Shown here: piece after piece, positions 1 to 6,754 of the stretch
Layout of the letters: every line of letters starts with the position of its first letter
How positions within the stretch are numbered: the first letter of the stretch is position 1
NCBI GenBank assembly: GCA_016839995.1
Contig: JAEOTD010000034.1
Location: 1 to 16,194 of the forward strand
Reading direction: 5' to 3'
Source of the DNA: Candidatus Hermodarchaeota archaeon
GTDB taxonomy: Archaea > Asgardarchaeota > Hermodarchaeia > Hermodarchaeales > Hermodarchaeaceae
Length of the DNA: 16,194 nt
Made by a program: the position numbers and the translations under genes
Notes under the pieces: generated by a model
Database searches by the model: none
What the model was told of the DNA's origin: nothing
Seen by the model: only the letters and a program-made list of their open reading frames with translations

Positions 1-2
1 CC

Positions 3-1178
3 GCAGTTGAAGGAAAAACCGAAGACGAAATAGTGGAACTCATTCGCAAAAAATACCGCGGCACAAACCCCGAGACAATTCGAGCTGACTATGCTGAATT
101 AAAAGACAAAATCCTGTCATTTATCGCTCAACCTGACGTTTCTCCCATTGAGACGTTTGATTTTGGTGAAGTAGAACCCTTCTCACATGAACCCTCTGCC
201 CCTTATCGTGTCGACTTAGCTCTAACCTATCGCTGTAATAATACCTGCCCCCATTGTTATGTTCCTCCTGCTCGACGAGAATGGGATGCAACACATGAGT
301 TTGAGACCCCAAAGTGGAAGAAAATACTTGATAACCTCTTAGAACAGGCGGTTCCCCACGTCACCTTCACTGGGGGCGAACCCACTCTCCGAGATGATTT
401 GGTCGAACTAGTTCAATACGCTGAAGATATCGGCGTTATTGCTGGCCTCGTGACTAATGGACGACGGCTTACCAAACCATTAGTGGATGACTTGGTTAAA
501 GCCGGTATTGATTATGTCCAAATCACCTTTGAATCCCATCTCCCAGAAATCCATGACCAAATGGTTGGAGTAAAAGGCGCTTGGGAGGAAACCCTAGCAG
601 GACTAAAGCGCTTCATTGACACTGATATCTACACAATCACAAATACGACCCTAACGCAACTGAATCGCCCTACAATTACTGAAACTGTAGCATTCCTAGC
701 AAAATTAGGGCAGAAACAGTTTGCCATGAACGGGCTCATTTACTCTGGGAGTGGAAAGGATGTTGCAGACGAGCAAGCCATTCCCGAACAGGATCTTGAC
801 GAAATTGTCACCGATATTCTTGCCGAAGCAGCCGAGTATGATATTCGTCTTATTTGGTATAGTCCAACAATGTATTGCCATTTCGATCCAACTGAATACG
901 GTCTAGGACCCAAACGATGTAGTGCTGCTTATTCCAGCCTAGCCATCGAACCCAATGGAGATGTTCTTCCCTGTCAAAGCTACTTCGAACCCCTAGGCAA
1001 CATCCTCACAGATGCTTGGGAAACCATCTGGAATCACCCTACTGCTAAAGCTCTTCGCGGACACAAAAAACTCGCAGACAAATGCCTGCCATGTGAACTC
1101 CTCAAGACCTGTGGAGGAGGATGTCCGCTCTTTACTCAGTATAAGGAAGTGTGTTGTCACCACAACATAGGTGGCTAA
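3..1178 (+). CDS. PqqD-like / radical SAM / SPASM protein, 5' end cut
   Basis: This is a radical SAM enzyme of the PqqE/SPASM type, cut by the left edge. A GTG lies at 33, but the frame stays open to base 3 and reads AVEGKTEDEIVELIRKKYRG there. That matches the end of a PqqD-like domain (a 'dGk.t..eI...l...y' pattern with helices to about base 125), so the GTG is probably internal. Next comes the radical SAM core: the CNNTCPHC motif (CX3CX2C, bases 234-257) ligates the [4Fe-4S] cluster that cleaves SAM, followed by TGGEPT near 370-387. The C-terminal third is a SPASM/twitch region with about nine Cys, including CLPCELLKTCGGGC, consistent with auxiliary Fe-S clusters. PqqD-like domains usually bind the leader of a peptide substrate, so peptide or protein modification is a reasonable inference. 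Heme-related radical SAM enzymes also have this layout. The substrate is unknown. Confidence 0.88.
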   Translation, partial: AVEGKTEDEIVELIRKKYRGTNPETIRADYAELKDKILSFIAQPDVSPIETFDFGEVEPFSHEPSAPYRVDLALTYRCNNTCPHCYVPPARREWDATHEFETPKWKKILDNLLEQAVPHVTFTGGEPTLRDDLVELVQYAEDIGVIAGLVTNGRRLTKPLVDDLVKAGIDYVQITFESHLPEIHDQMVGVKGAWEETLAGLKRFIDTDIYTITNTTLTQLNRPTITETVAFLAKLGQKQFAMNGLIYSGSGKDVADEQAIPEQDLDEIVTDILAEAAEYDIRLIWYSPTMYCHFDPTEYGLGPKRCSAAYSSLAIEPNGDVLPCQSYFEPLGNILTDAWETIWNHPTAKALRGHKKLADKCLPCELLKTCGGGCPLFTQYKEVCCHHNIGG

Positions 1179-1226
1179 ATCAAATCGTTAAACCCGCATC
1201 TGACAAATGCCGGGAGGCACAAACTC

Positions 1227-1943
1227 GTGCAACCCTACACCCCACGATTTCTCAGTGACCAAGCTCAGCGAACTAAACCCACTCGTCAGTACTTATACCA
1301 ACAAACCAAATGGTCCCATGCACCTCTTTGTATAGACATTGGCTGCGGTGCAGGCGCAATCTCTCCAGAAATTGCTAACGAGATAGCTCATAGTACAGTC
1401 ATTGGATTTGACATCGATTCGAACCTGCTAACTAAGGCGATGAATGAACCCAATCTCAATCACGCGGTCCATTATGTTTTAGCAGATGCAATGGCATTAC
1501 CCTTCAGAAGAGTAATTGCAGATTTTGCACTCAGCCATTTTACCATGATGTGGATCCAGGACAGGATCCAAGCACTCAAAGAAATTCAGAACACCCTCCT
1601 CCCCAACGGAAGTCTGGCTTGCATTGAACCTGATTACACAGGTCGAATTGAGCTTCACAAAATCCACTCGCATATCCAATCTAAACCCCCTTTCCCAATT
1701 GTTACCGCTCTCACCCGTCTTGGTGCTGACCCATGCACAGGAAGCCAGTTACCAAGCGATTTGACATCACTTGCTTTTCATGATGTTCAATTTGGTGTAC
1801 TCTCATGGACTTTTAATAGCGGTTCAATCAGGTCTGAGATTAAGTCTGAGGCAAAGTTGCTTCAAGACAAAGGCATCGATTGGACTGAACCTACCTTCAT
1901 CTACACACCGATATTTTGGGTTCATGCAACAAAATCACGCTAA
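1227..1943 (+). CDS. Class I SAM-dependent methyltransferase
   Basis: This 238-residue soluble Rossmann-type methyltransferase probably binds S-adenosylmethionine in the cytoplasm. Motif I is DIGCGAG at residues 37-43. The acidic end of strand beta-2 is GFDID at about 60-64, and the adenine-binding DAMALPF lies at 87-93. A later IEPDYTGR segment fits the strand-4/5 region of methyltransferase-11/25 type folds. The start is GTG, chosen because GGGAGG at 1212-1217 lies nine bases upstream and no better in-frame start exists. The gene follows the radical SAM gene by 48 bases on the same strand, so the two may be co-transcribed and act on the same substrate. That link is inference from context only. 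The fold is clear; the acceptor molecule cannot be named. Confidence 0.85.
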   Translation: MQPYTPRFLSDQAQRTKPTRQYLYQQTKWSHAPLCIDIGCGAGAISPEIANEIAHSTVIGFDIDSNLLTKAMNEPNLNHAVHYVLADAMALPFRRVIADFALSHFTMMWIQDRIQALKEIQNTLLPNGSLACIEPDYTGRIELHKIHSHIQSKPPFPIVTALTRLGADPCTGSQLPSDLTSLAFHDVQFGVLSWTFNSGSIRSEIKSEAKLLQDKGIDWTEPTFIYTPIFWVHATKSR

Positions 1944-1969
1944 CAGCAACGTGGGTATATTTTAGCATG

Positions 1970-1975
1970 AAAAAA
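1970..1975 (-). terminator. Oligo-T tract downstream of the minus-strand membrane gene
   Basis: Read on the minus strand this is CTCTTTTTTCATG, a run of six T about 47 bases past the stop of the membrane-protein gene. Archaeal RNA polymerase can terminate at short T tracts without a hairpin. The call rests only on position and T run. Confidence 0.35.
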
Positions 1976-2022
1976 GAGGAGCGGGAAGGGAAGCCCATTA
2001 CTTGGTCGACCCTTCACAATTG

Positions 2023-2418
2023 CTATGGGAAGAATGCTAGTAGTATGACGAGAAGAACCACACCGATAATGACGAGGACAATCCCTATAATGATCATGAA
2101 AATCAAATAGAGAATACCCACAGCCAATGCACCAAGAAAGCCAGTGTCAAAGAAGTGCATGATGAGCACAATGTATACAATGAGGACAATGACCAACGGA
2201 ATGATAAGACCAAAGATTAAGTCTGTAAATCCAAAGAGCCCAAAGACCCAGCTGACTCCATAGTTAATAAGGGCGCCAAGCAGGGAAATTAATAGTGCAT
2301 CAGTGAATTTTGCGTTGTAACCAGATACGACTTTTCCTGCACCCCATAGGATTAGTGAACCAAGTATCCAAGAGATTAGGAAGCCGATAACGAGTATAAT
2401 CAATTCTGCTAATTGCAT
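2023..2418 (-). CDS. Small polytopic membrane protein, unknown function
   Basis: This 131-residue protein is almost entirely hydrophobic, with three to five predicted membrane segments: about 4-30, 38-62, 64-90 and 93-128, the last long enough for two passes. Charged residues are few (K29, K37, D40 and D66 among them), and there is no soluble domain or recognisable motif. The ATG start is supported by GGAG (complement of 2429-2432) about ten bases upstream. A TATA-like box on the minus strand lies at 2469-2474. It is transcribed away from the nurA-herA-mre11-rad50 operon and converges on the methyltransferase gene. I do not recognise a family with confidence. Because Rad50 next door seems membrane-associated, a partnership is imaginable, but only adjacency supports it. 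Confidence 0.75.
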   Translation of the reverse strand: MQLAELIILVIGFLISWILGSLILWGAGKVVSGYNAKFTDALLISLLGALINYGVSWVFGLFGFTDLIFGLIIPLVIVLIVYIVLIMHFFDTGFLGALAVGILYLIFMIIIGIVLVIIGVVLLVILLAFFP

Positions 2419-2468
2419 TGTATTAGATCTCCACGTTAATGGATGTAACTTGTTAGATGCTTCTACCC

Positions 2469-2474
2469 TTTATA
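2469..2474 (-). promoter_or_regulatory. TATA-like box for the membrane-protein gene
   Basis: On the minus strand the sequence is ACTATAAAGG. It lies about 51 bases upstream of the ATG, so initiation some 25 bases downstream would leave a short leader that still contains the GGAG site. The call rests on motif and spacing only. Confidence 0.45.
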
Positions 2475-2570
2475 GTTTAGTTGACATCTAAGATATCAGC
2501 TAGAAAGGGCATACGACACAATTGTACACAGAACTTTTACGCAATAACTTATCCCGCTGCGTGGGGTAGG

Positions 2571-2577
2571 TTTAAAG
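2571..2577 (+). promoter_or_regulatory. TATA-like box (TTTAAAG) for the nurA-herA-mre11-rad50 operon
   Basis: The sequence TAGGTTTAAAGGC lies 46-52 bases before the nurA ATG. An archaeal start site about 25 bases further down would fall near 2597 and give a leader of roughly 25 bases. A very similar AGGTTTAAAAGG precedes the alpha/beta hydrolase gene at 13104-13115. Confidence 0.5.
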
Positions 2578-2591
2578 GCGCAAATCAGGCA

Positions 2592-2608
2592 ACTGTGAAT
2601 CATACAGT
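2592..2608. promoter_or_regulatory. Short inverted repeat at the expected operon start site
   Basis: ACTGT at 2592-2596 and ACAGT at 2604-2608 are exact inverted copies separated by seven bases. They lie where transcription from the TATA-like box should start. A dimeric repressor bound here would block initiation. At five bases per arm the repeat could also be chance. Confidence 0.25.
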
Positions 2609-2622
2609 GGGGCGATGGTATC

Positions 2623-3960
2623 ATGCCACATTTTCTCGATTTGTTCTTAGCCGAGTTACAGGAAAAACGCGATGCCTTTCGTCGCCGACTCACCGGTGAG
2701 GAATCCACAGACCTTGATCGACGGTTGAAAACCGCATTTCAAAAAGAGTGGCGTGCTCTTCCTCCAGAGAAAAAATCTGATTTTCGAGTTATTTCCGTAG
2801 ATAGCGGGCGGTCAACGCGTGAATATGCCACAGGGTCCTTCATGTACATTTGCCGTGCTAGCGCTATTACATCCTGGGGGGCATCATATCGAAGGGTTTC
2901 CTCAAACGCGCATATGATTGCCTCACCGCGAGAGCAGCTCATTGATTTAGCTAGCATACGTTCGGAACACATCGAGCATCAAGTAGCTCTTGAAGCCGTC
3001 CAAGAAGCCACCGATGTAGATTTGGTGCTCCTAGATGGTTCCCTTTACGGTCGTATAACCCATGTTCCGATTTCTTTCAATTATCCCGATGAACAGGACC
3101 TATATCTCCGCTATATGCAGACATTCATGGAGCTCCTCGAAGAATGTCGAAAACGCAAAATTCTGATTCTGGGAATCAGCAAAGATTCTGTCGCTCGACA
3201 CCTCACCCGTATCCTTCTCGAGTCAGTGAAAACTGACATACTAAAAGAGCTCAGTCCTGCGCTCTCAGAGGTTGAGTTGGATCAATTAGCTCAGCTATTT
3301 GACACTGAAAAGAAGCAATCCATTTCCGCTAGAAGTATCCTCAAAAAACTCCCAATTAGTCGTGACCAGCATGACCTCGTATGGGATCTACTCTATGAGC
3401 TCCGTCGACCAAGACCAGACTTTTCTCTCATCCAACCATGGACAGAAACTGCGGGATTCACCACACCCATCGAACCATACCCCGATGTTCCTCTTTTCAA
3501 ATATGAATCCCAAGACCCTGCAGCTTATGTTCGACGGCGATTCGTAAACGCCTATAACGATTACGAACGTGAAGCTGATTTTGAAAAATGGGCGGTTCCA
3601 ATTATGAAAAACGTCTTTCAAATTCCGACCTTCGTGACCTTTTGCGCTAAACTAGCGCATAATGACACAGCAATGCGCATCGACATGCCAGCATTCAGTG
3701 TAGGACTTCCAACACGAATCTCCCAGATATCCTCATCACGCTTACTTGATCCACCACCTGCCCGTGTCAATCAGGTTCTGAGCACCTTACGAGGGGAATA
3801 TGGCGGATTGGAACTGTATAACGTATATCTTGTTAAAGCCGACCAAGAAGCCAGACTCCCAATGCGTGATGTAAGAACATTATATGAGCCATTAATAGAA
3901 AAGGAATTGAAAATTCCATTAATACCAAAACGTCGCGAAAGGAGGGTTCGCCGTGCCTAA
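2623..3960 (+). CDS. nurA: NurA 5'-3' nuclease
   Basis: NurA is the nuclease partner of HerA and degrades the 5' strand at DNA ends to leave 3' tails for recombinase loading. The 445-residue protein shows the family's acidic motifs: VISVDSG with D60, RSEHIEHQ with E115/E118, and VLLDGS with D138. A late LAH motif with H346 corresponds to the conserved C-terminal His of NurA proteins. D60, the Glu and D138 are the likely Mn2+ ligands, inferred from the family. The middle (about 200-260) is a helical, charged insertion, which puts the protein at the long end for NurA. The ATG follows a TATA-like box at 2571 and no strong GGAGG site. It is the first gene of the operon, and its 3' end overlaps herA by eight bases. 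Confidence 0.88.
   Translation: MPHFLDLFLAELQEKRDAFRRRLTGEESTDLDRRLKTAFQKEWRALPPEKKSDFRVISVDSGRSTREYATGSFMYICRASAITSWGASYRRVSSNAHMIASPREQLIDLASIRSEHIEHQVALEAVQEATDVDLVLLDGSLYGRITHVPISFNYPDEQDLYLRYMQTFMELLEECRKRKILILGISKDSVARHLTRILLESVKTDILKELSPALSEVELDQLAQLFDTEKKQSISARSILKKLPISRDQHDLVWDLLYELRRPRPDFSLIQPWTETAGFTTPIEPYPDVPLFKYESQDPAAYVRRRFVNAYNDYEREADFEKWAVPIMKNVFQIPTFVTFCAKLAHNDTAMRIDMPAFSVGLPTRISQISSSRLLDPPPARVNQVLSTLRGEYGGLELYNVYLVKADQEARLPMRDVRTLYEPLIEKELKIPLIPKRRERRVRRA
3941..3946 (+). promoter_or_regulatory. Ribosome binding site fixing the herA GTG start
   Basis: GGAGGG lies six bases before the GTG at 3953, inside the end of nurA. It supports the GTG start and the eight-base overlap, and so translational coupling of the two partner proteins. 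Confidence 0.7.
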
Positions 3961-5584
3961 AACACAAGAAATTGAACCAGTTGGATTTATCGTTGAAGAG
4001 GCAAAAGCAACTGAATTCTACTTTGCCAGTGAAAGAAAAAGGTATCCCCCGAAATTTGAATACATAACAGTTGAATCAGAAGAACTAGTCGACGGTGTGT
4101 TACAGCGTGTTACAGTGCTAGCCCAAGTCGAACGCGTCACATCACAAAGCCTAGCTTTACGTCGTGACCTTGATTATGATGCCATCACACGAATCAAAGA
4201 AGCTCGCATAGATGATGTAAAAACCTGGGGTGTTGCCCGTATTCTTGGATACCTTACTCCAACCAAGAAAGGTCATCCTCCACGCATCCTACTTCCTCGT
4301 CGCGCGGTTACGCCCGGAAATCCCATCTATATTGCGCCTGATCACCTGCTCGCCCAGTTTTACGCCTATCCTCCTGATGCCAGCCTCAATATTGGAAACT
4401 TAATTTCCCGCTCACAAATCCCAGTGAACATTCGTATTAACGGGTTCCGACGACATGTCGCCATTCTAGCCCAAACAGGTGCTGGAAAAAGCTACCTTAC
4501 CGGTGTCCTCATTGAAGAACTAATGGAACGGGGTGCAACGGTGATCATTATCGATCCACATGCCGACTATGTCTTTCTAAGTCAAACCGAAAAAGGAGCG
4601 AAACATAATTTCTCCAACCATGTAACCGTCTTTCAAAATCCCGAAAGTACGGGTCGATATAGCAAGAAGGATATCGGACAAGTTGAAGATTATACTGTCC
4701 GGCTAGCTGATCTCGATTTTGATGAATTGTGTAGTATCTGTGGAATTGGTGAAAGCTTTACTGTTATCCGTTCAGGCCTTGAAGTGGCTTTGAATCGATT
4801 GAAAGAACGAAAAGTAGTCTACCTTATGGATGATATCATCAACGAATTGAACATCGTCGCCCAAGATGAGGAGGAAAAAAAGGATATTCGCGCAGGAGCA
4901 CGAAATGCTGTAAAATACATTCAACGGCTCCGTCGGCTTCGAGTGTTCTCCCGAAGTGGTGTTCCAATTAAGAACGTCATCAAACCCTATCATGCTTCGA
5001 TTATGGATCTCTCCGGACTTGGTAACCGCAGTACCGACTATATTGTAAGCCGGCTACTACGTGATGTTTTCGAGGCCGTTGTAACAGATGAATTCGACTA
5101 TCCAGTGTTCATTGTCGTTGAAGAAGCGCATAACTTCGTTCCTCCTGAAGCGTTCACTCACTCTGCTTCAATTATTCGACGAATCGCTCAGGAAGGACGT
5201 AAGTTTGGGGTGTTCTTACTCCTCATCAGTCAACGACCTGGTCGCATCCACCCTGATAGCCTCAGCCAATGTAATAGTCAAATCGTGTTGAAAATCACGA
5301 ATCCCCGTGATCAAAACGCCATCGCCCAATCCTCTGAAAGGCTGAGCGAAGACCTCATCAATGACTTACCTGGCCTAAACGTCGGTGAAGCAGTGGTAGT
5401 TGGTGACATCACTCGCACACCTGTGATGATTAAAGTTCGCCCACGTATCACCAAAGAAGGTGGAGCAGACATTGATGTAGTTGCACGACTCAAAAAAGCG
5501 CGTAAGGCAGTTGGAATAGATAAGAAACTTGCTAAAGAACGTAAAGAAGAGACAAAATTGAAAGGAGCCTTTTCCGAGGTTTGA
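3953..5584 (+). CDS. herA: HerA hexameric DNA translocase/helicase
   Basis: HerA is a FtsK/VirB4-related ring ATPase that pumps double-stranded DNA and drives the NurA nuclease. The 543-residue protein has an N-terminal HAS-type beta-barrel (about 5-130). The RecA-like core follows: Walker A QTGAGKS at 174-180, IIIDPHADY at about 198-206, and Walker B VFIVVEEAH at 385-393, where E390/E391 would be catalytic. SQRPGR and NPRDQ further on are the usual HerA sensor/arginine-finger region. The Lys-rich C-terminal tail is typical. Length and motif order match archaeal HerA. The GTG start is set by GGAGGG at 3941-3946. The stop at 5582-5584 is six bases before mre11, so the four DNA-end genes form one transcript. 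Confidence 0.93.
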   Translation: MPKTQEIEPVGFIVEEAKATEFYFASERKRYPPKFEYITVESEELVDGVLQRVTVLAQVERVTSQSLALRRDLDYDAITRIKEARIDDVKTWGVARILGYLTPTKKGHPPRILLPRRAVTPGNPIYIAPDHLLAQFYAYPPDASLNIGNLISRSQIPVNIRINGFRRHVAILAQTGAGKSYLTGVLIEELMERGATVIIIDPHADYVFLSQTEKGAKHNFSNHVTVFQNPESTGRYSKKDIGQVEDYTVRLADLDFDELCSICGIGESFTVIRSGLEVALNRLKERKVVYLMDDIINELNIVAQDEEEKKDIRAGARNAVKYIQRLRRLRVFSRSGVPIKNVIKPYHASIMDLSGLGNRSTDYIVSRLLRDVFEAVVTDEFDYPVFIVVEEAHNFVPPEAFTHSASIIRRIAQEGRKFGVFLLLISQRPGRIHPDSLSQCNSQIVLKITNPRDQNAIAQSSERLSEDLINDLPGLNVGEAVVVGDITRTPVMIKVRPRITKEGGADIDVVARLKKARKAVGIDKKLAKERKEETKLKGAFSEV

Positions 5585-5590
5585 TGTCCT

Positions 5591-6754
5591 GTGCCAATCA
5601 CAATCCTCCATACATCGGATACCCATCTGGATGTGCCTGCTGTCAAATTCCAGGCCCGACGGTATGAACGGAAGAGAGATTTCCTCAACTCCTTTGATAC
5701 TGTCATTGAATATGCCTTAGAAAAGAAACCTGATCTCTTTCTCCACTCTGGTGACCTTTTTGATGGACTAAATCCCCGAAATCCGGTTCGGGCACATGTT
5801 ATGGAGGCGTTTCGCAAACTCTATGATAAACAGATACCTATCTTCATTATTAGTGGGAATCACGATGTCCCTCGAGCACGACGTCATGGTGTGGCTCCTC
5901 TTCTTGAATATGCCCGCGCGGGCTTCGTTCACTTCTTCCAGGAATGGGAAACCATTCAGACTAACACAATAACTGTCGATAACCTCGAGGTCGAAGTTTC
6001 TGGGCTTTCATTCAATCCACAATTATTACCTGCAGACGACCCTCTGAAGCAATTATCCATTCCCGGTAAAGGGGATGTAAACCTCCTTCTAGCACACTAT
6101 AACGTTGAGGGTTTACGTGGAACCTTCCCCCACGAACCGGATATCCTTTTGAAATCAGTTCCAAAGAAGCTAACCTATCTTGCAGCAGGCCATAATCACC
6201 AATTCCAAAAACAAAAAGTTGGAAATACTACAATTTGTACTCCGGGAAGCACTGAACACGTTTCCTTTTCTGAAGAAGCCCACAAGAAGGGATTCGTATG
6301 GTTAGAGGTGGACTCAGATGGGGTGCAAAACCTTCGGCAAATACCCATCGACACTCGTCCAATGAAAACAATTGATGTTACAATCCCTGAAGATGCAAAT
6401 ATCAACCAATTACTCACTAAAGAAATCACGCGCCTTCGAAATCCCCAACTCATTCTTCGATTCCGTCTCAAAGGTGTGATGACTATCAAATCTGCTGAGC
6501 AGTACCGCCGTGCTGATGTTGTTCGCCATGGGTTCGCGAAATGTTTCTCTGCCGAAATCATTGACGAACTTGAATACATTAGTCCGGATCCTGATTTCAC
6601 GGCTTCAGAGGCTGATCTAAAGCCACCTAATACTGAGTACCGCGAGTTTATTCTTGAACGAATTAAACTCGAAAAAGATCCAAAGCGAAAGAAACTTCTG
6701 CGAAACGCCTTAGAGCGTGGTCTTGCACTCCTCGAGGAGTCCGGAGGGTGGTAA
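5591..6754 (+). CDS. mre11: Mre11 nuclease
   Basis: Mre11 is the Mn2+-dependent endo/exonuclease of the Mre11-Rad50 double-strand-break complex. All five phosphoesterase motifs are visible in this 387-residue protein: SDTH (D10, H12), GDLFD (D55), GNHD (N90, H91), AHYN (H169) and GHNH (H201, H203). These match the eight metal-binding or catalytic residues known from Pyrococcus Mre11, so the enzyme should be active. The capping domain follows, and the charged helical C-terminus (about 345-385) is the expected Rad50-binding segment. The start is GTG with GAGGT ten bases upstream. It follows herA by six bases, and its TAA shares one base with the rad50 ATG. Nothing in it looks degenerate, which matters because its Rad50 partner is unusual. 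Confidence 0.93.
   Translation: MPITILHTSDTHLDVPAVKFQARRYERKRDFLNSFDTVIEYALEKKPDLFLHSGDLFDGLNPRNPVRAHVMEAFRKLYDKQIPIFIISGNHDVPRARRHGVAPLLEYARAGFVHFFQEWETIQTNTITVDNLEVEVSGLSFNPQLLPADDPLKQLSIPGKGDVNLLLAHYNVEGLRGTFPHEPDILLKSVPKKLTYLAAGHNHQFQKQKVGNTTICTPGSTEHVSFSEEAHKKGFVWLEVDSDGVQNLRQIPIDTRPMKTIDVTIPEDANINQLLTKEITRLRNPQLILRFRLKGVMTIKSAEQYRRADVVRHGFAKCFSAEIIDELEYISPDPDFTASEADLKPPNTEYREFILERIKLEKDPKRKKLLRNALERGLALLEESGGW
6743..6747 (+). promoter_or_regulatory. Ribosome binding site deciding the rad50 start
   Basis: GGAGG directly abuts the GTG at 6748, which is too close for initiation. The ATG at 6754 is six bases away and the ATG at 6757 nine bases away. The rad50 start is therefore placed at 6754, overlapping the mre11 stop as TAATG. 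Confidence 0.65.

Noticed and set aside
1916..2110. 64-residue plus-strand frame spanning the methyltransferase end and the membrane gene, considered as a RiPP precursor
   Set aside because: It is antisense to a clear membrane-protein gene, begins inside the methyltransferase, has no ribosome binding site, and its tail is a complement artefact of hydrophobic codons.
2481..2699. 72-residue plus-strand frame over the nurA promoter region
   Set aside because: It overlaps the start of nurA in another frame, crosses the promoter, and has no recognisable content or ribosome site.
5311..5817. 168-residue minus-strand frame opposite herA/mre11
   Set aside because: It is antisense to two strongly supported genes; its Ser/Arg-rich composition is typical of a shadow frame.
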